Shown here: positions 21,301 to 30,622 of the stretch, one piece after another
Position numbering within the stretch: the stretch's first letter is position 1
Layout of the letters: every line of letters begins with the position of its first letter
DNA from: Selaginella moellendorffii
Taxonomy: Eukaryota > Streptophyta > Lycopodiopsida > Selaginellales > Selaginellaceae
Length of the DNA: 64,000 nt
Reading direction: 5' to 3'
Assembly: GCF_000143415.4 (NCBI RefSeq)
Contig: NW_003314268.1
Coordinates: 2,865,502 to 2,929,501, forward strand
Program-made: the position numbers and the translations under genes
Notes under the pieces: generated by a model
The model's input: the letters and a program-made list of their open reading frames with translations, nothing else
The model's database searches: none
Told to the model about the DNA's origin: nothing

Positions 21301-21416
21301 GGTATGCCTATGTCACAGGGGTGCAGAGTTCTATTGGTGCTTCACCATATAAACTTCTATATGGTCATGATCCAATATTACCAACAGAGCTGGGTTTACC
21401 TTTGCGATTGCCATGA
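18249..21416 (+). CDS. pol: Ty3/Gypsy Pol polyprotein (protease, RT, RNase H, integrase)
   Basis: Long frame in the -1 frame relative to gag; the real entry point is unknown because the first Met lies inside gag. Order: aspartic protease (about 18520-18780, active site VDTSS where DTG is expected), reverse transcriptase (about 19080-19690, catalytic FIDD), RNase H (about 19980-20340, CVDAS, MEKE, NADALY), integrase zinc finger (HDS...GHMGH...CVWC, about 20715-20850) and DDE core (D in FDLMGP, D in SDNGP, E in VERL). It ends in a TGA at 21414, before the normal C-terminus. No chromodomain is visible. Confidence 0.88.
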   Translation: MSVLSGLATSISWVETLASAMSRWCCCGGRFGYRGAFGKRRVAQVMEGPCANKLVTPPSFFREYHQGVRSAPVHPVFTFQARFYNKRSPILLSVLVDTSSSLSSIARLVATRCRLHLRRVADPVFILYGNGHTHACAQDEADLVVRVGDLELELQSLRVVPSQAFDLILGMDWLQHNHAKCDFEASPPCLILPYVSSIPLTSVPLRPSTSTSASITFVPPLFPLVFPFCSALPFFDPSDDLCVAAVDQLIKEYSDLFEFDLSSGAKIATRHPIPTGDARPIKVPVRRRSPKKIKILCANIKEMLEKGVIRKSRSPWACEPHLVTKPDRSIRFCIDYRPLNEVTIPDVYPLPHTADLLDHLGRSRWFTKLDLASGYWQVPMAEEDIPKTAFRTPFGLYEFLVMPFGLNNAPATFQRMMDEVLCDMPEVTADFIDDVLIHSEGTWEEHVRDVCKVLDRLRDVGLKLKRSKCVFGSKDTTYLGYRISREGLQVDPDKLVVVLKFPTPKCVNDVQRFLGKVQYLGHFVDHFSDRTTPLRALLKSSTSSFIWSLDCERVFVNLKELLTTPPVLAYLDYTRSLILCVDASDIGLGGVLMQESSSVPGQRHPIAYISRTLQPAEMNFSTMEKECLAAVWGFEKLHAYLHGSRTLLEGDHAAVTSLLKWKNLVGRTARWALKLQIYDFDVVHRLGSSMANADALYRAPLPSPLTSYVSDEPVVPASVDFLDEDSVPSAVAVLDVQCPQGAEQDLPSLDEVREAQKIEPWIRRLRDGFENSASLADDLPFRHLHSQYRLEDGLLYFMETDPDDHLRLVVPSVFIPRFLHAYHDSLVLGGHMGHRRVTEKLRRSFYWPEMRRDIIRYVRSCVWCQAHNTPPCATEGQLESIAVSRPFELVAFDLMGPFPRSTAGNEYIIIASDYLIRWVEVGALASASATAVGYFLLNRVVFQHSCPERILSDNGPAFMVEVFHVLTSRLGIRHTFTSAYHPQSDGLVERLVRTFKGMIAKYVNFQHSDWDGYLPSLRYAYVTGVQSSIGASPYKLLYGHDPILPTELGLPLRLP

Positions 21417-21848
21417 GCTCCTGATACTAGGTCATGGGATCAATATTTGACAAGCATTCTTCCACTTGTCCGAGCAGAGTCTGCTGAACACTTAGGCCGC
21501 GTACAAGTGGGACAACAACTGCGCTACAATTACCATCATTGTCCACCTATGGAGTACAAAGTGGATGATTTGGTGTTAGTCCGTTTTCCTCATCTTACGG
21601 TATGTGGTTTATCTAAGGGGCTCCTTGCGTAGTGGAAAGGACCGTATCGGGTGTTGCGGCAAGTTGGACCACAAGTTTATAAGGTTCGGCATGACGTTCA
21701 GCAGGCCGATCCTCTGGAGATTGTGCATGTGCAGCAGTTAAAACGCTTCATACAAAGGGATCAGGAGCAATTAATACCGTCTACAGATCCGCCGATGCCT
21801 CCTCCTGACATTCCTCCAGATCCCGGCCCGTCTACAAGAGAACCTTGA
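21417..21848 (+). pseudogene. pol C-terminal tail separated by nonsense codons
   Basis: The pol frame continues after the TGA at 21414-21416 with the usual post-integrase region (VGQQLRYNYHH, YKVDDLVLVRFP, GPYRVLRQVG, DPLEIVHVQQLK). A second stop, TAG at 21630-21632, stands where TGG is expected before the KGPYRVL segment. The frame ends at 21846-21848. The TAG is explained by one G-to-A transition. Confidence 0.8.
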
Positions 21849-21865
21849 CGGCCTTTCATTATTTC

Positions 21866-21877
21866 GAGAGGAGGGGA
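21866..21877 (+). promoter_or_regulatory. polypurine tract for plus-strand priming
   Basis: Uninterrupted purines gagaggagggga ending 3 nt before the 3' LTR. The position and composition are those of the Ty3/Gypsy plus-strand primer. Confidence 0.75.
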
Positions 21878-21880
21878 TGA

Positions 21881-22055
21881 TGTGAGGGCCAAGTGTACGG
21901 CTACGATGCCGTATACTAATATTAGCGTAGTGGGATTTTGGTAGCCGTCGGATTGGTTTCAATCCGGACCACTCGCTCCTGTATATAAGCTAGGGTTTTT
22001 GGGCTAATTGATATGCACATTTCTGTATTCCCGTTCCATATTCCATGCACTCACA
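21881..22055 (+). repeat. 3' LTR
   Basis: 175 bp, TGTGAG...TCACA, with TATA-like tatataag at 21982-21989. It is followed by AATT, the right target-site copy. Confidence 0.88.
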
Positions 22056-22842
22056 AATTCTTCATTAAATTTTTTTTCACCAAATTATTCATATATTAGG
22101 TGTTAATTAGGATTTGAAATAAGGCTTTAGTTTTCATTCACTTGCATTTCTCTTTGCCTCAATAATTTGATTTTCCTTTCTCTAGAAAATAAAAAACATT
22201 CAGACCACACTCAACTTAATTCATAAACAGCAACATTAGACAATTATTTTGTTCCTTTAAACTTCAAATTTTAAATTGTTGATATCATTTACATGGCAAC
22301 TAAATGGGTTGTAACTAAAGTTGGCATTAGAAGAACGTAGACAATACATAGTCTTCTGTCTTTTCACAATTGAGGGAACTGTTCCAAACCCTAAAACATG
22401 TACCCTTAACACTCTATTTCTCAAGCTTTACTATGATTTGCCCTACTTAGATCTAACTTCTATTTAGCTACAGTGAAAAAATGTTTACAGGATGAGAATC
22501 TCTAAATCTATTCCATGTTGAGATCAATATAAACTAGCAGATTGGTGATCGGAGAGGCTACAGTTGAAAAGGTCTTTTCAAAGGACAAAGGCAAGAAAAA
22601 AATAATGAGTGGGTATTTTGAAGAATATTGCTCAGTGTGTAACTCCAGCCAGTGGAAGAGTGAGAATGGATTTGGAACGAGGGGTCTTTTCTCCAGAAGT
22701 CTGGTGGGCGATGAGAAGCTTCTTTTGCCATTTCTCCTTTCGTCTCTCTCTTATGTTGGGCATAGGCTTGCCCAAAGCTCTTTGCTTCTCATCCCTCGCC
22801 GTCTAACATCCTAAAATAATAAAAATTCTAGGGTTATTGTGC
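22056..22842 (+). other. leader of HAD copy 3, TATA box missing
   Basis: Same sequence family as 1100-1899 and 9220-10039 but shortened: the segment between atcatttacat and ggcaac is deleted near 22293. The stretch that holds the TATA box in the other copies is replaced, so gctctttgcttctcatccc runs straight into ctcgccg near 22795. No replacement TATA is obvious. Confidence 0.55.
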
Positions 22843-23894
22843 ATGCAGGTGCTCTTGGACCTCGACCGGACGCTTGTTCGCCTCGATCGCGGCGGCAAAC
22901 ACTCTGCCGGTGGCGATTCCTACGCGCCGCTGCATGGATGCCGCGAGTTTCTACTCGCGCTCAGCCAAATCCCAGGTATGAGCGTCAGCTTCTTCAGCTT
23001 CGGCCCGGAATCGCGAAACCCGCTGCTCGTTGCAAGCCTCCTGGCCGACATTTTCCCAGCATGCACAGCAGGAGGCCTCAAGGATTGCAGTGTCTTCTCG
23101 CAGAACCATCTCTACCGGGTGGACGGATTCACAGTGGGATCTCCCACGGCGATCGAGGTGGACATGGAGCAAACCATCATGGTGGACGACATGGCTTGCT
23201 CGGTGTGCGCTCCAGGAGAGGAGAGGAACTTCTTGCCAGTTTACAGTGGAGAGTTCCAGTTCACAGGAGCTGGAGCTGCGTATCCGTGTGGGATCTTCCA
23301 GGTGCGAAGAGACAACAGCCTTGTCCGTGTGCTGGGGATGATCTTGTGGTGCATCGAGGCCTCCAAGGAGCGAGATGTGAGCCTGGTGGAGGCTCTCACG
23401 GTCTTGCAGTGGGATTTGGAGCCGAGCACGTACCGGCCAACAGCGAGAGGATCTATAGCTTGGGTCTGGCGGCGATGAGACGCTTCAATCCAGAGATCGA
23501 GCTGCTAGACACGGAGAAGCAAGGATTTTCGCCGTGGTCGCCGCCGCTGGCAGTGCTCAATCCTGCGTCCCAAGCGCTGGTGCTTTCGTGGTACCGCCAC
23601 TTTGGCTTCGATGAGGAGCAAGTGAGGAGGGTTGTGAGCAGCGGAAGATTGGTGGCGTGGAGAGAAGAGTTTGCATCAAGATCAAAACCACAGGTGACAG
23701 TCTTCGAGATTTTTGGTGGTTTTAGCCTCAGTCTTCCTCGAGAACTTTCTGACCAGGCAACCAAACGTGTCTCGAGTGATATCGTGAATTATGGACTGGA
23801 GAAACACAGCAACATCGAGCTAGCTTGTGCGGCACCCGGACGATTTAAGCTTCGGTTGAAGGCTTTGAGACTATGCGACTTTGATGAAGCATGA
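22843..23894 (+). pseudogene. HAD-superfamily (FCP1/NIF-like) gene, copy 3, frameshifted
   Basis: Starts like the other copies (DLDRT, FFSFG, VDDM all present) but a 10-bp deletion near 23435 (taccggccaacag where copy 1 has taccggcacaggcaaacc) shifts the frame after about 200 codons. The first frame then stops at 23476-23478, while the C-terminal half stays open in another frame to 23894. It shares with copy 1 the loss of one Ala and of the IKRLRDL segment, but keeps LLDTEK and ALVLSW like copy 2. The TATA box is also lost. Probably dead, unless a truncated 211-residue HAD domain is made. Confidence 0.8.
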
Positions 23895-24111
23895 TATTCT
23901 TGTGCTCTTGGAGTTTTTGTTCTTGGTTTTGGTGGGTTCTTTATTTGGGAGTGTAGATCTCAGTCTCTTCAAGCAAGTTCTTTCACACCTAAAGACTTGG
24001 AGCCAGTAATCTGTAGAGAGAGAATAAACACAAACAGGAACTTGTTTCATTTTCCAGGACACAAATTGAAGTCCTTATGGTAGACCCGATGTTTCTAATC
24101 TCTCCGGTAAA

Positions 24112-25365
24112 TCAGATGGCTCTTAACAGTCCCTTGTTTAGCATGTCGGAAACAGTGTCAAACAGCATCCGTTCCAATGGTATGTCAAACTCAGTGATTA
24201 GCCCCAAGAGCTTCTCTCTTCCCAGATTGTCGGGACGGATTCCCGATTGGTTCCAAACGCTCGTCTCAGCAACGCACCTAGAGTTTCTAGCTTTATAGAT
24301 ATCGGAAGAAAGGAACTAGAGACGCTTACTCTTTTGGATATGAAAGCTGCGGGAACTTGGCCCTGAGAATCTTGATAATCTCGCTGTTGGACACAACCCT
24401 TTCCACGCAGAGATAGCGGCCCGAGGCCTCCTCCTTGTCCATGGCCAGAATGTGAGCTTTCGAGACGTCCCTCACGTCCACAACCGGAATGGAGGAATCG
24501 CGGTAGCTGCTTTCATGACCTGGGGAAACAAGACACATCGATCAGGCTTCTGAAGCATTTTTAAAGCACAAACCATCCACGAGAGCCTTCAAGACCGCAC
24601 TGCTGGAATTCAGCGTTGGCTGGAGCATCGGGCCAAACACGTACGAGGGGCAGATCGTGATGAGGTCAAGGCCGTACTCCTTGGAGAGACTCCACGCTAG
24701 CTTCTCAGACTCCGTCTTGGCTAAAAGATACCATTGCTTGAAACAAGAGTCTCAGTGAGTACAACACAGTAACTTCGTCGAGGGTGAGGATAAGTTTACC
24801 TTGAGCTTTTTACAGTAGTCGGTATCAGACCAGCAGCTCTCGTCGACAATTCTTTCCGCCGGCCGATTTGGATCGAACATCACCGCAGCCGCGGACGACG
24901 TGACAATGACCCGTTTGATCCTCTCCTGTGCGCAGGCCTTCAACACGTTGCGAGTGCCGGTGATTGCTGGCACCAAAACATCCTGGGACTCAAAAATACA
25001 GTCAGCCTTATCCAGAGAAAAGAAATGAAATAGGAGACTACCTCTGGATTCTCAGTCGATGCGGTTACAGGGCAAGCAGTATGGAACACAACTTCACAGT
25101 CCCGAATCGCGTCAGCGATTGAGTCATAGTCAAGCACATCAGCCTTATGTAGTTTTAGTCTCTCGCTTCCATCCAGTTGCTTTAGATGTCCACACTTGGC
25201 GTTGTCATCTGAAAGCCACCATCACTAGATCTGGAACAAAGACAACAAACCAGAACCTGGATCGCGGACAGTGCCATGAACTGAAAAGCCCTTGTTAAGA
25301 AGATCACGAACAATCCACGAAGCAATGAAACCACCAGCTCCAGTCACGCAAATCGCCTTGCCCAT
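24112..25365 (-). CDS. cinnamoyl-CoA reductase/dihydroflavonol reductase-like extended SDR, copy 3
   Basis: Same six exons and catalytic residues as the copies at 3171-4424 and 11340-12593 ([21 protein letters not shown]). Distinct substitutions include DNAK for DSTK at the start of exon 2, NSSS for NLSS in exon 4, and VERVVSN for VETVVSN in exon 5. GT-AG ends are intact. All three reductases remaining open while the neighbouring genes decay suggests that this is the gene under selection in the array. Confidence 0.8.
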
Positions 25366-25844
25366 TCGGACTGAGTTCCTGCGACCAATGGAGACGAGGA
25401 ACAGAGTTCCCTGGCTGTAATTTATTCGAAGACTACGTTGCGCGTGCGAAACCTGTTTTACTTGACTGCAAGGAGAAAATTTTGGCTTATGTGGAGCTTA
25501 AAGACAAGAAGCTCTTTGAGCACTCAACCAACTCTGAATTTTGCGCAGCGGACAATGACCGTCACGTCATGCTTAAGGGTCAGAAGGGTTAGGGCTAGGG
25601 CTAGGGTAAGGGTATTAATAATAGGAAGGGTATTAAAGTAAAGCATATTCGAGAAGCAGCTACCCTTAACGGGCCCACCTCGCATGCCCTAATCCACGTC
25701 ACGCCCTCGACAAATGCTTCTATAATTTTTCAAAGATCGATTATTCAAATGTAGAGCCCTAATATTTTTATTTTCTTCCTTGATCCGCAAGGAGGAGATT
25801 CACGAGTAGGCAGCAAGCAAAGCGATGGCGCTGCCGCGAACAAA
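25366..25844. promoter_or_regulatory. bidirectional promoter with telomere-like repeat, unit 3
   Basis: Divergent promoter of reductase copy 3 and the intact DUF3754 gene. Telomere-like run at 25574-25612 (aagggtcagaagggttaggg and on). It carries about 60 bp near 25700-25750 that is shorter or absent in unit 1. Confidence 0.5.
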
Positions 25845-28070
25845 ATGCAGCTGGGCGGGGGCGCCATCCCTCTATTCTTGCCAAAGCAATGTAAGTACAC
25901 TGCGTATGTTTGATTCTTTCATCTTTCTCGCCCGCCCCCTGATTGTGCTTCTTGTCACAGGGGCAGGTCGGAGATCGAATTGCGAGTGGAGGACCACAGC
26001 ATCCGCCTCAAGCGGGAGATTGTGATCGAGATTCCCAAGAAGGAGCTCATCTCCAAGCTCTGTTCTTCCATTATCGGTCAGGGTACTAGATTGCGTAGCA
26101 TTTTGGTTTATAAGACCCCTTGCCTTTTCAGCGCATCGGGATGATTTTCTGCTGCTTTGTGACAAGCTGGAGCAAATAATCGCCTTGCAGTACCGCTCTA
26201 GACGAGAGAATCTCACTGTAAGCTACAGCGTCTGGTCTACTGTTTCAAGTTTTCTTCTCTTTCATTGAAAGAACATTGCAGGATGTCTATGAGCTCTTCA
26301 ATCCTCTTGGCAATGTCAAGAAGCTGGAAAGCTTTTCTGAAGCCCAAGTCAAGGAAAGTCAGGATAGATTTCTCGAGCTTTTATCCGACGTAAGTGTCTC
26401 TCACTTTTCCTGCTACGGTTCAGTGATTATAATATAGACAAGCTCTCAGGCCATGGACAAAAGTAACTTCAAGCCTTTGAGCGCGCAAGAGCTGAAAGTG
26501 GCCACCTCCAGTCAGTATCTCTTCCATTTGACCACGAAAATCAATCGGAAAAAGGTTGTAGTATAGGATGAAGAATTAATTCTGAATGACGACGTCTTTC
26601 CTTCTGTTGTCCAGCTTGACGATCAGTTCTTCAAGGACTCGAAATATCACGATATCAATCCTGGCGGGGACTTAGGCTCCCTCTACGTAATATTTCGTCG
26701 AGGCATTGGGATAGATAGAAAGAGCGGTCAGTTCTATCAAGCAAAGATTGATTGCATCCTTAAATTTTGCTGGAACACCATCAAACTCTATGCTGTGAAA
26801 GCATGGCGCTGGCTCTTGGGGTATGTGAGCCCATACTTCTTCTGATCCTTACAAGGTTGGTGAGCTTTTGCCGCAGGAAGTCTGTTGCAGAAGAGTCTAA
26901 GAGTCGCGAGTCGGAACCTGCAAGGTAAGTTTTATTCATTTACTCCGAAGCACTTACAATAATCTTAGTTCACTCTATGGCAGGACGTCTGAGAACTTCG
27001 TATGTGTGAAGCGAATTCACGTGTCAAACTCGTTCCGATTTAAGAAGTTTTTTCAGAAGCTCGATCTGCAAGAGCCAACTTTTGATCACATGATCATAGT
27101 CTACAGGTTGTTTTCATGAGTTGTTTTGAGAGTTTTCGCTGAATTGAGATTGCGTACAGGAAAGCCACAAGTTTGACCCATACTTCCTGCCATGGAGAGC
27201 GCGGCATTCACATAAGGCACTACAAGGGAATTCCAATGGCAGACATGGAGCTTATCCTGGTATCATATCCGATGCTATATCTCTCACTTATCTCACGATT
27301 TTGTTTTTATTACAGCCCGCTAAAAAGCATCCAAAGCTCCCATTTACGGACTGGATCACACTTTTGGTGTTCTTCTTCATTTCTCTAGTAAGTCCAATGT
27401 TTTCAGAATTAAGCTTATCGCTCAAGGTCTTTAGGTGGGGATTCTATCAGCCTTGCGGCAGCACAATCCCATGGGCCTGGTGATCGGAATGCTTGTAGTG
27501 TTTTTCAGTTATGCCACAAAAGTTTATCTTACGTAAGTGAAGCAACTAAGGCTTTTCCCATCGATTTTCCACTATGAATTCAGGTTCACTATGAATGTTC
27601 TCGAGTACGAGAGGCTCATCAACAAGCTCATGGAGGATAAACAGCTTGATTGTGGACATGGAACTCTCTTGTATGTTATGGATGAGGCCATCCAGCAAGA
27701 GGTGAGAAGGATATTAACTCATGGAGCTCTTTAAAATGGTGTCTGTCTGCATAAAACAGGTGAAAGAGGCTATTATAGCGTACTATGTTTTACTTAGGCA
27801 GCCTGACGAAAAGAGTCTTGACGAAAAGGTTTGTCTAATTTACATTTGCGTTCTGGGAATCGCTAAGTTTCATTGCAGGAGCTGCAAGTTCAATGCAATA
27901 ATATTCTCATGGACTCCTTCCAGAGTGGGACGAGTGAATTCCAAGTCAAGGATGCTGTTGGTAAGCTCCTGAGACTTGGGATTGTGGAGGAAAGCGGAAA
28001 TCTTTTCAAGACCACACCTCCAAAAGACGCGATCGAAATTATTCGTAAAAGAATGATAGAAAGCATATGA
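25845..28070 (+). CDS. DUF3754 (TMEM143-like) membrane protein
   Basis: Complete gene of about a dozen short exons. Recognisable blocks in order: EIVIEIPKKELISKL, DDFLLLCDKLEQII, DVYELFNPLGNVKKLE, YVIFRRGIGIDR, EPTFDHMIIVYR, HYKGIPMADMELILP, then two hydrophobic segments (DWITLLVFFFISLVGIL and LVIGMLVVFFSYATKVYL), LDCGHGTLLY and QEVKEAI. This is the plant DUF3754 family, sometimes called aminopeptidase-like without biochemical support; the animal relative TMEM143 is mitochondrial. The first exon is uncertain: the ATG at 25825 does not join exon 2 in frame. The ATG at 25845 does if the donor is the GT three bases after the strong GTAAGT. It ends 63 bp from the convergent ALDH gene. Confidence 0.75.
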
Positions 28071-28133
28071 TATCCTATCAAAACTTTCAACATTTAAAAT
28101 TATAAAGTTGAGTTCCGCAGTATAGAGGATCTA

Positions 28134-30254
28134 TCATGATCTTAGATTTTGGAGTAAGGCCTTGATCGCTTCCAGATAGTTCCCTTGAAGAAAATTCCTT
28201 ACAAAATTTTGCTTGGCAATGGTGTAAGGAGGATATCGCGACGCCATGTCCGCCCAGAAGCCTCGGTACAAAACGGCCTTTCTGTGGCTGAAAGCATCGA
28301 AAGAGAACTTGCCATGGTACGCCCCCATTCCACTGTGCCCGACGCCACCGAAAGGCATTGTCTCGGTGACAAACTGCGAAGAACCAAAAACATCAACAAT
28401 CCACCAACAAAACTTCCACACGTACATGTAAAACAGTGTCATTGACAACCATGCCTCCCGCTGATGTTTCGCTGACCACCTTCTTCTCCAGAGCTTTGTC
28501 GCGAGTGAAGAGATAGAGGGCCAGAGGTTTGGGCCTCGTGTTTACAAAGCTCATGGCGGATTCCATGGAGTCAACCTGTTATTGTTGAAAAATTGAGTAT
28601 GTGTGCCGCACTGGAGGAAAAAAAAACTCACCGGGATGACGGGCAGCAGTGGTCCAAAAATCTCCTCCGTCATGACGGCACTGTCCGCGGGAGGATCGAG
28701 GATAACAGTGGGAGCGATGAACCTGGGCGCTTCAGGGAAATAGTAAGACACGAACAAGAAAACAAAAAATGAACGTACAGCTTGTTTGAGTCCCGTGCTC
28801 CTCCAAACACTATCTTGTCTTTCACCCCGTCCTCGTCCAAGAGGCCCGTGAGGCGTTCAAAGTGAGAGCCATTGACGACGCGAGCGATGTCCTTGGACCT
28901 GCTTGGATCATCCCCATAGAATTCAAGCAAACACTCCTTGATGGCAGTTATCTGCGACAACTTAATGTTGAAGCGACAGAAGAAAGAGGCGAGAGAATTA
29001 AAAAGCGTACCAATTTTGGTACCACCGATTCGTCAGCAAGGATATAATCGGGAGAGATGCAAGCTTGTGCGTTGTTGTTACCCCATTTCCCAAGAGCAAT
29101 TCTCCTCGCAGTCACCTAATGTAAGTCAAGTTAGGAATGGACTCACAAGTTACGCAATGGACTGTACCTTGACATCTACATTGGAATCAACAAGAACCGG
29201 GGACTTTCCCCCCAGCTCCAACACCACCGGTGTCAGATTCTTGGCAGCAGCAGCCATGACTATCTTGCCCACACGCGTGCTCCCTGCGATGATAGAGTGA
29301 GTTCCTCCTTCGTCCGGTTGAAAAGAAGTTATCAACTTACCAGTGTAGAAAATCTTGTCCCACTGCTGATCCAGAAGAGCTGTTGTCTCCGGAACACCTC
29401 CTTCTACAACGCGAATGGCCTTCTTGTCCAAGTACAAAGGAACCAGTTTTGCAAGCAAAGCAGCAGTGGCCGGTGCAAGCTCCGATGGTTTCAAGACCAC
29501 CGCGTTCCCAGCACAGATGGCACCGATGACGGGATCCAGAGACAGCACTACAGGAAAAGAAAAGAAAACACTAGTCATGAGAACTAGCCACAGATTTCCA
29601 GAGACTCACGAAAAGGGAAGTTCCAGGCAGAGATAACGAGCGCAACGCCGAGGGGCTCTGGGACGATTTCTCCGGATGAAGGAAAGCTGATCATCGATGT
29701 AGAGACCTGCCAGCAGCAAAAGACGATCTTTTGCAAAATCGATCGATCAAAACTACCTTCTCTGGAGCCATCCAGCTCCTGAGATGTTTCAGAGCATTCG
29801 TACACGAATTGGCTATCGTGGAGAGCTGAGACAACAAAAACTTATAGAGCGACAAAAACAAAGGAAGAAAAAAATCTCCCACCTCCGCAACATATGTCTC
29901 GTACGCTGGCTTCCCGATATCCCGATCCAGCGCCTCGATGATCTCCCCCTCCCGCTCATCGATCATCCGTAGCATGGCGCGGAGCTGCGCCGCGCGCCAA
30001 TCCATGGGGCGCGTCCGCCCGCTCCGGAACTCATCGCGCAGCTCCGCGACCAGGCGATCGGTTTGCAGTGGATCCATGGCGACTGACGCAGTGCAAGTGG
30101 CGGCCGCGAGACCTCGTCGAGGTGAGAGGGAGAGGTAGCCAGGACGAAATCGCGCCGCGCGAGAACGACAACAAGACGCCCGTGAGAGTAGGCCCAGCTT
30201 ACCGAAAGCAACAGCACGCTGACTGGCCGGGATCTTTCCGGGCACTGCCGCCAT
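28134..30254 (-). CDS. ALDH3: aldehyde dehydrogenase, ALDH3 family, with putative transit peptide
   Basis: About ten exons on the minus strand. It oxidises fatty or reactive aldehydes to acids with NAD(P). Signatures: [26 protein letters not shown] (catalytic Glu region), [14 protein letters not shown] with the nucleophilic Cys, [11 protein letters not shown] and [11 protein letters not shown]. Length and motifs are of the short ALDH3 group (plant ALDH3F/H/I). The first 59 residues are rich in Ser, Arg and Ala without acidic residues, like a plastid or mitochondrial targeting peptide. A second in-frame ATG at 30077 (MDPLQTDRL) starts the mature-like protein, so two products are possible. It converges on the DUF3754 gene. 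Confidence 0.9.
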
Positions 30255-30378
30255 GATCGCTCAGCACGATGCTCCTGTTCTTCCTCCTCCTCCCCCATCG
30301 AATAAAATATTTGCCCTAGATTTTAGAAAAACGCTCGCGGTCTTGGCGGGAAGAACACTTCCATGGCGTGTAGGTGAC

Positions 30379-30460
30379 GTGGACGTGCCGGAGTGGTTAT
30401 CGGGCATGCCTAGAAAGCATGTGAGTTTTACTCGCGCAGGTTCGAATCCTGCCGTCCACG
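30379..30460 (+). tRNA. trnS-AGA: tRNA-Ser (anticodon AGA)
   Basis: Acceptor stem GTGGACG pairs with CGTCCAC, discriminator G. D-arm region with A box tgccggagtgg, anticodon loop ctAGAaa, class-II variable arm (GAG/CTC stem), T arm gcaggttcgaatcctgc. 82 nt, CCA not encoded, no intron. It lies between the divergent ALDH3 start and the CHLH stop. Confidence 0.93.
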
Positions 30461-30622
30461 AAAGTTTCTTTTTTATCGAGTTTTAACCTTGTGACAACCA
30501 AGTTACTGATGTAAAAATAAAAACTTTGATCACTTGGTAACTTTTGTTGTAAACATAATCCATCAGGTAACAAAAACCGTGGTAATTTATTCCTGTAAAA
30601 ATAATTTACAATGTGTCACCTT

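Larger units (their letters stand above)
17046..22055 (+). mobile_element. full-length Ty3/Gypsy LTR retrotransposon (5010 bp)
   Basis: Two LTRs of 173 and 175 bp (TGTGAG...TCACA) enclose gag and pol in the order protease, RT, RNase H, integrase, typical of Ty3/Gypsy. AATT flanks both ends. The paralogous empty site in unit 2 (8930-8933, aaattcaattcttc) has a single AATT, which defines the insertion. The LTRs differ by eye at four transitions and one 2-bp indel, so it is not brand new. Two stops near the end of pol and changed protease and zinc-finger residues indicate it is not autonomous now. Confidence 0.92.
16822..28070 (+). repeat. tandem segmental duplication, unit 3
   Basis: Third copy of the segment. 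It differs from units 1 and 2 by a full Ty3/Gypsy insertion in the leader, loss of about 130 bp and of the TATA box before the HAD gene, a frameshifted HAD copy, and an uninterrupted DUF3754 gene. It has no decayed-retroelement block, so it probably keeps the original right-hand context of the locus. Confidence 0.8.
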
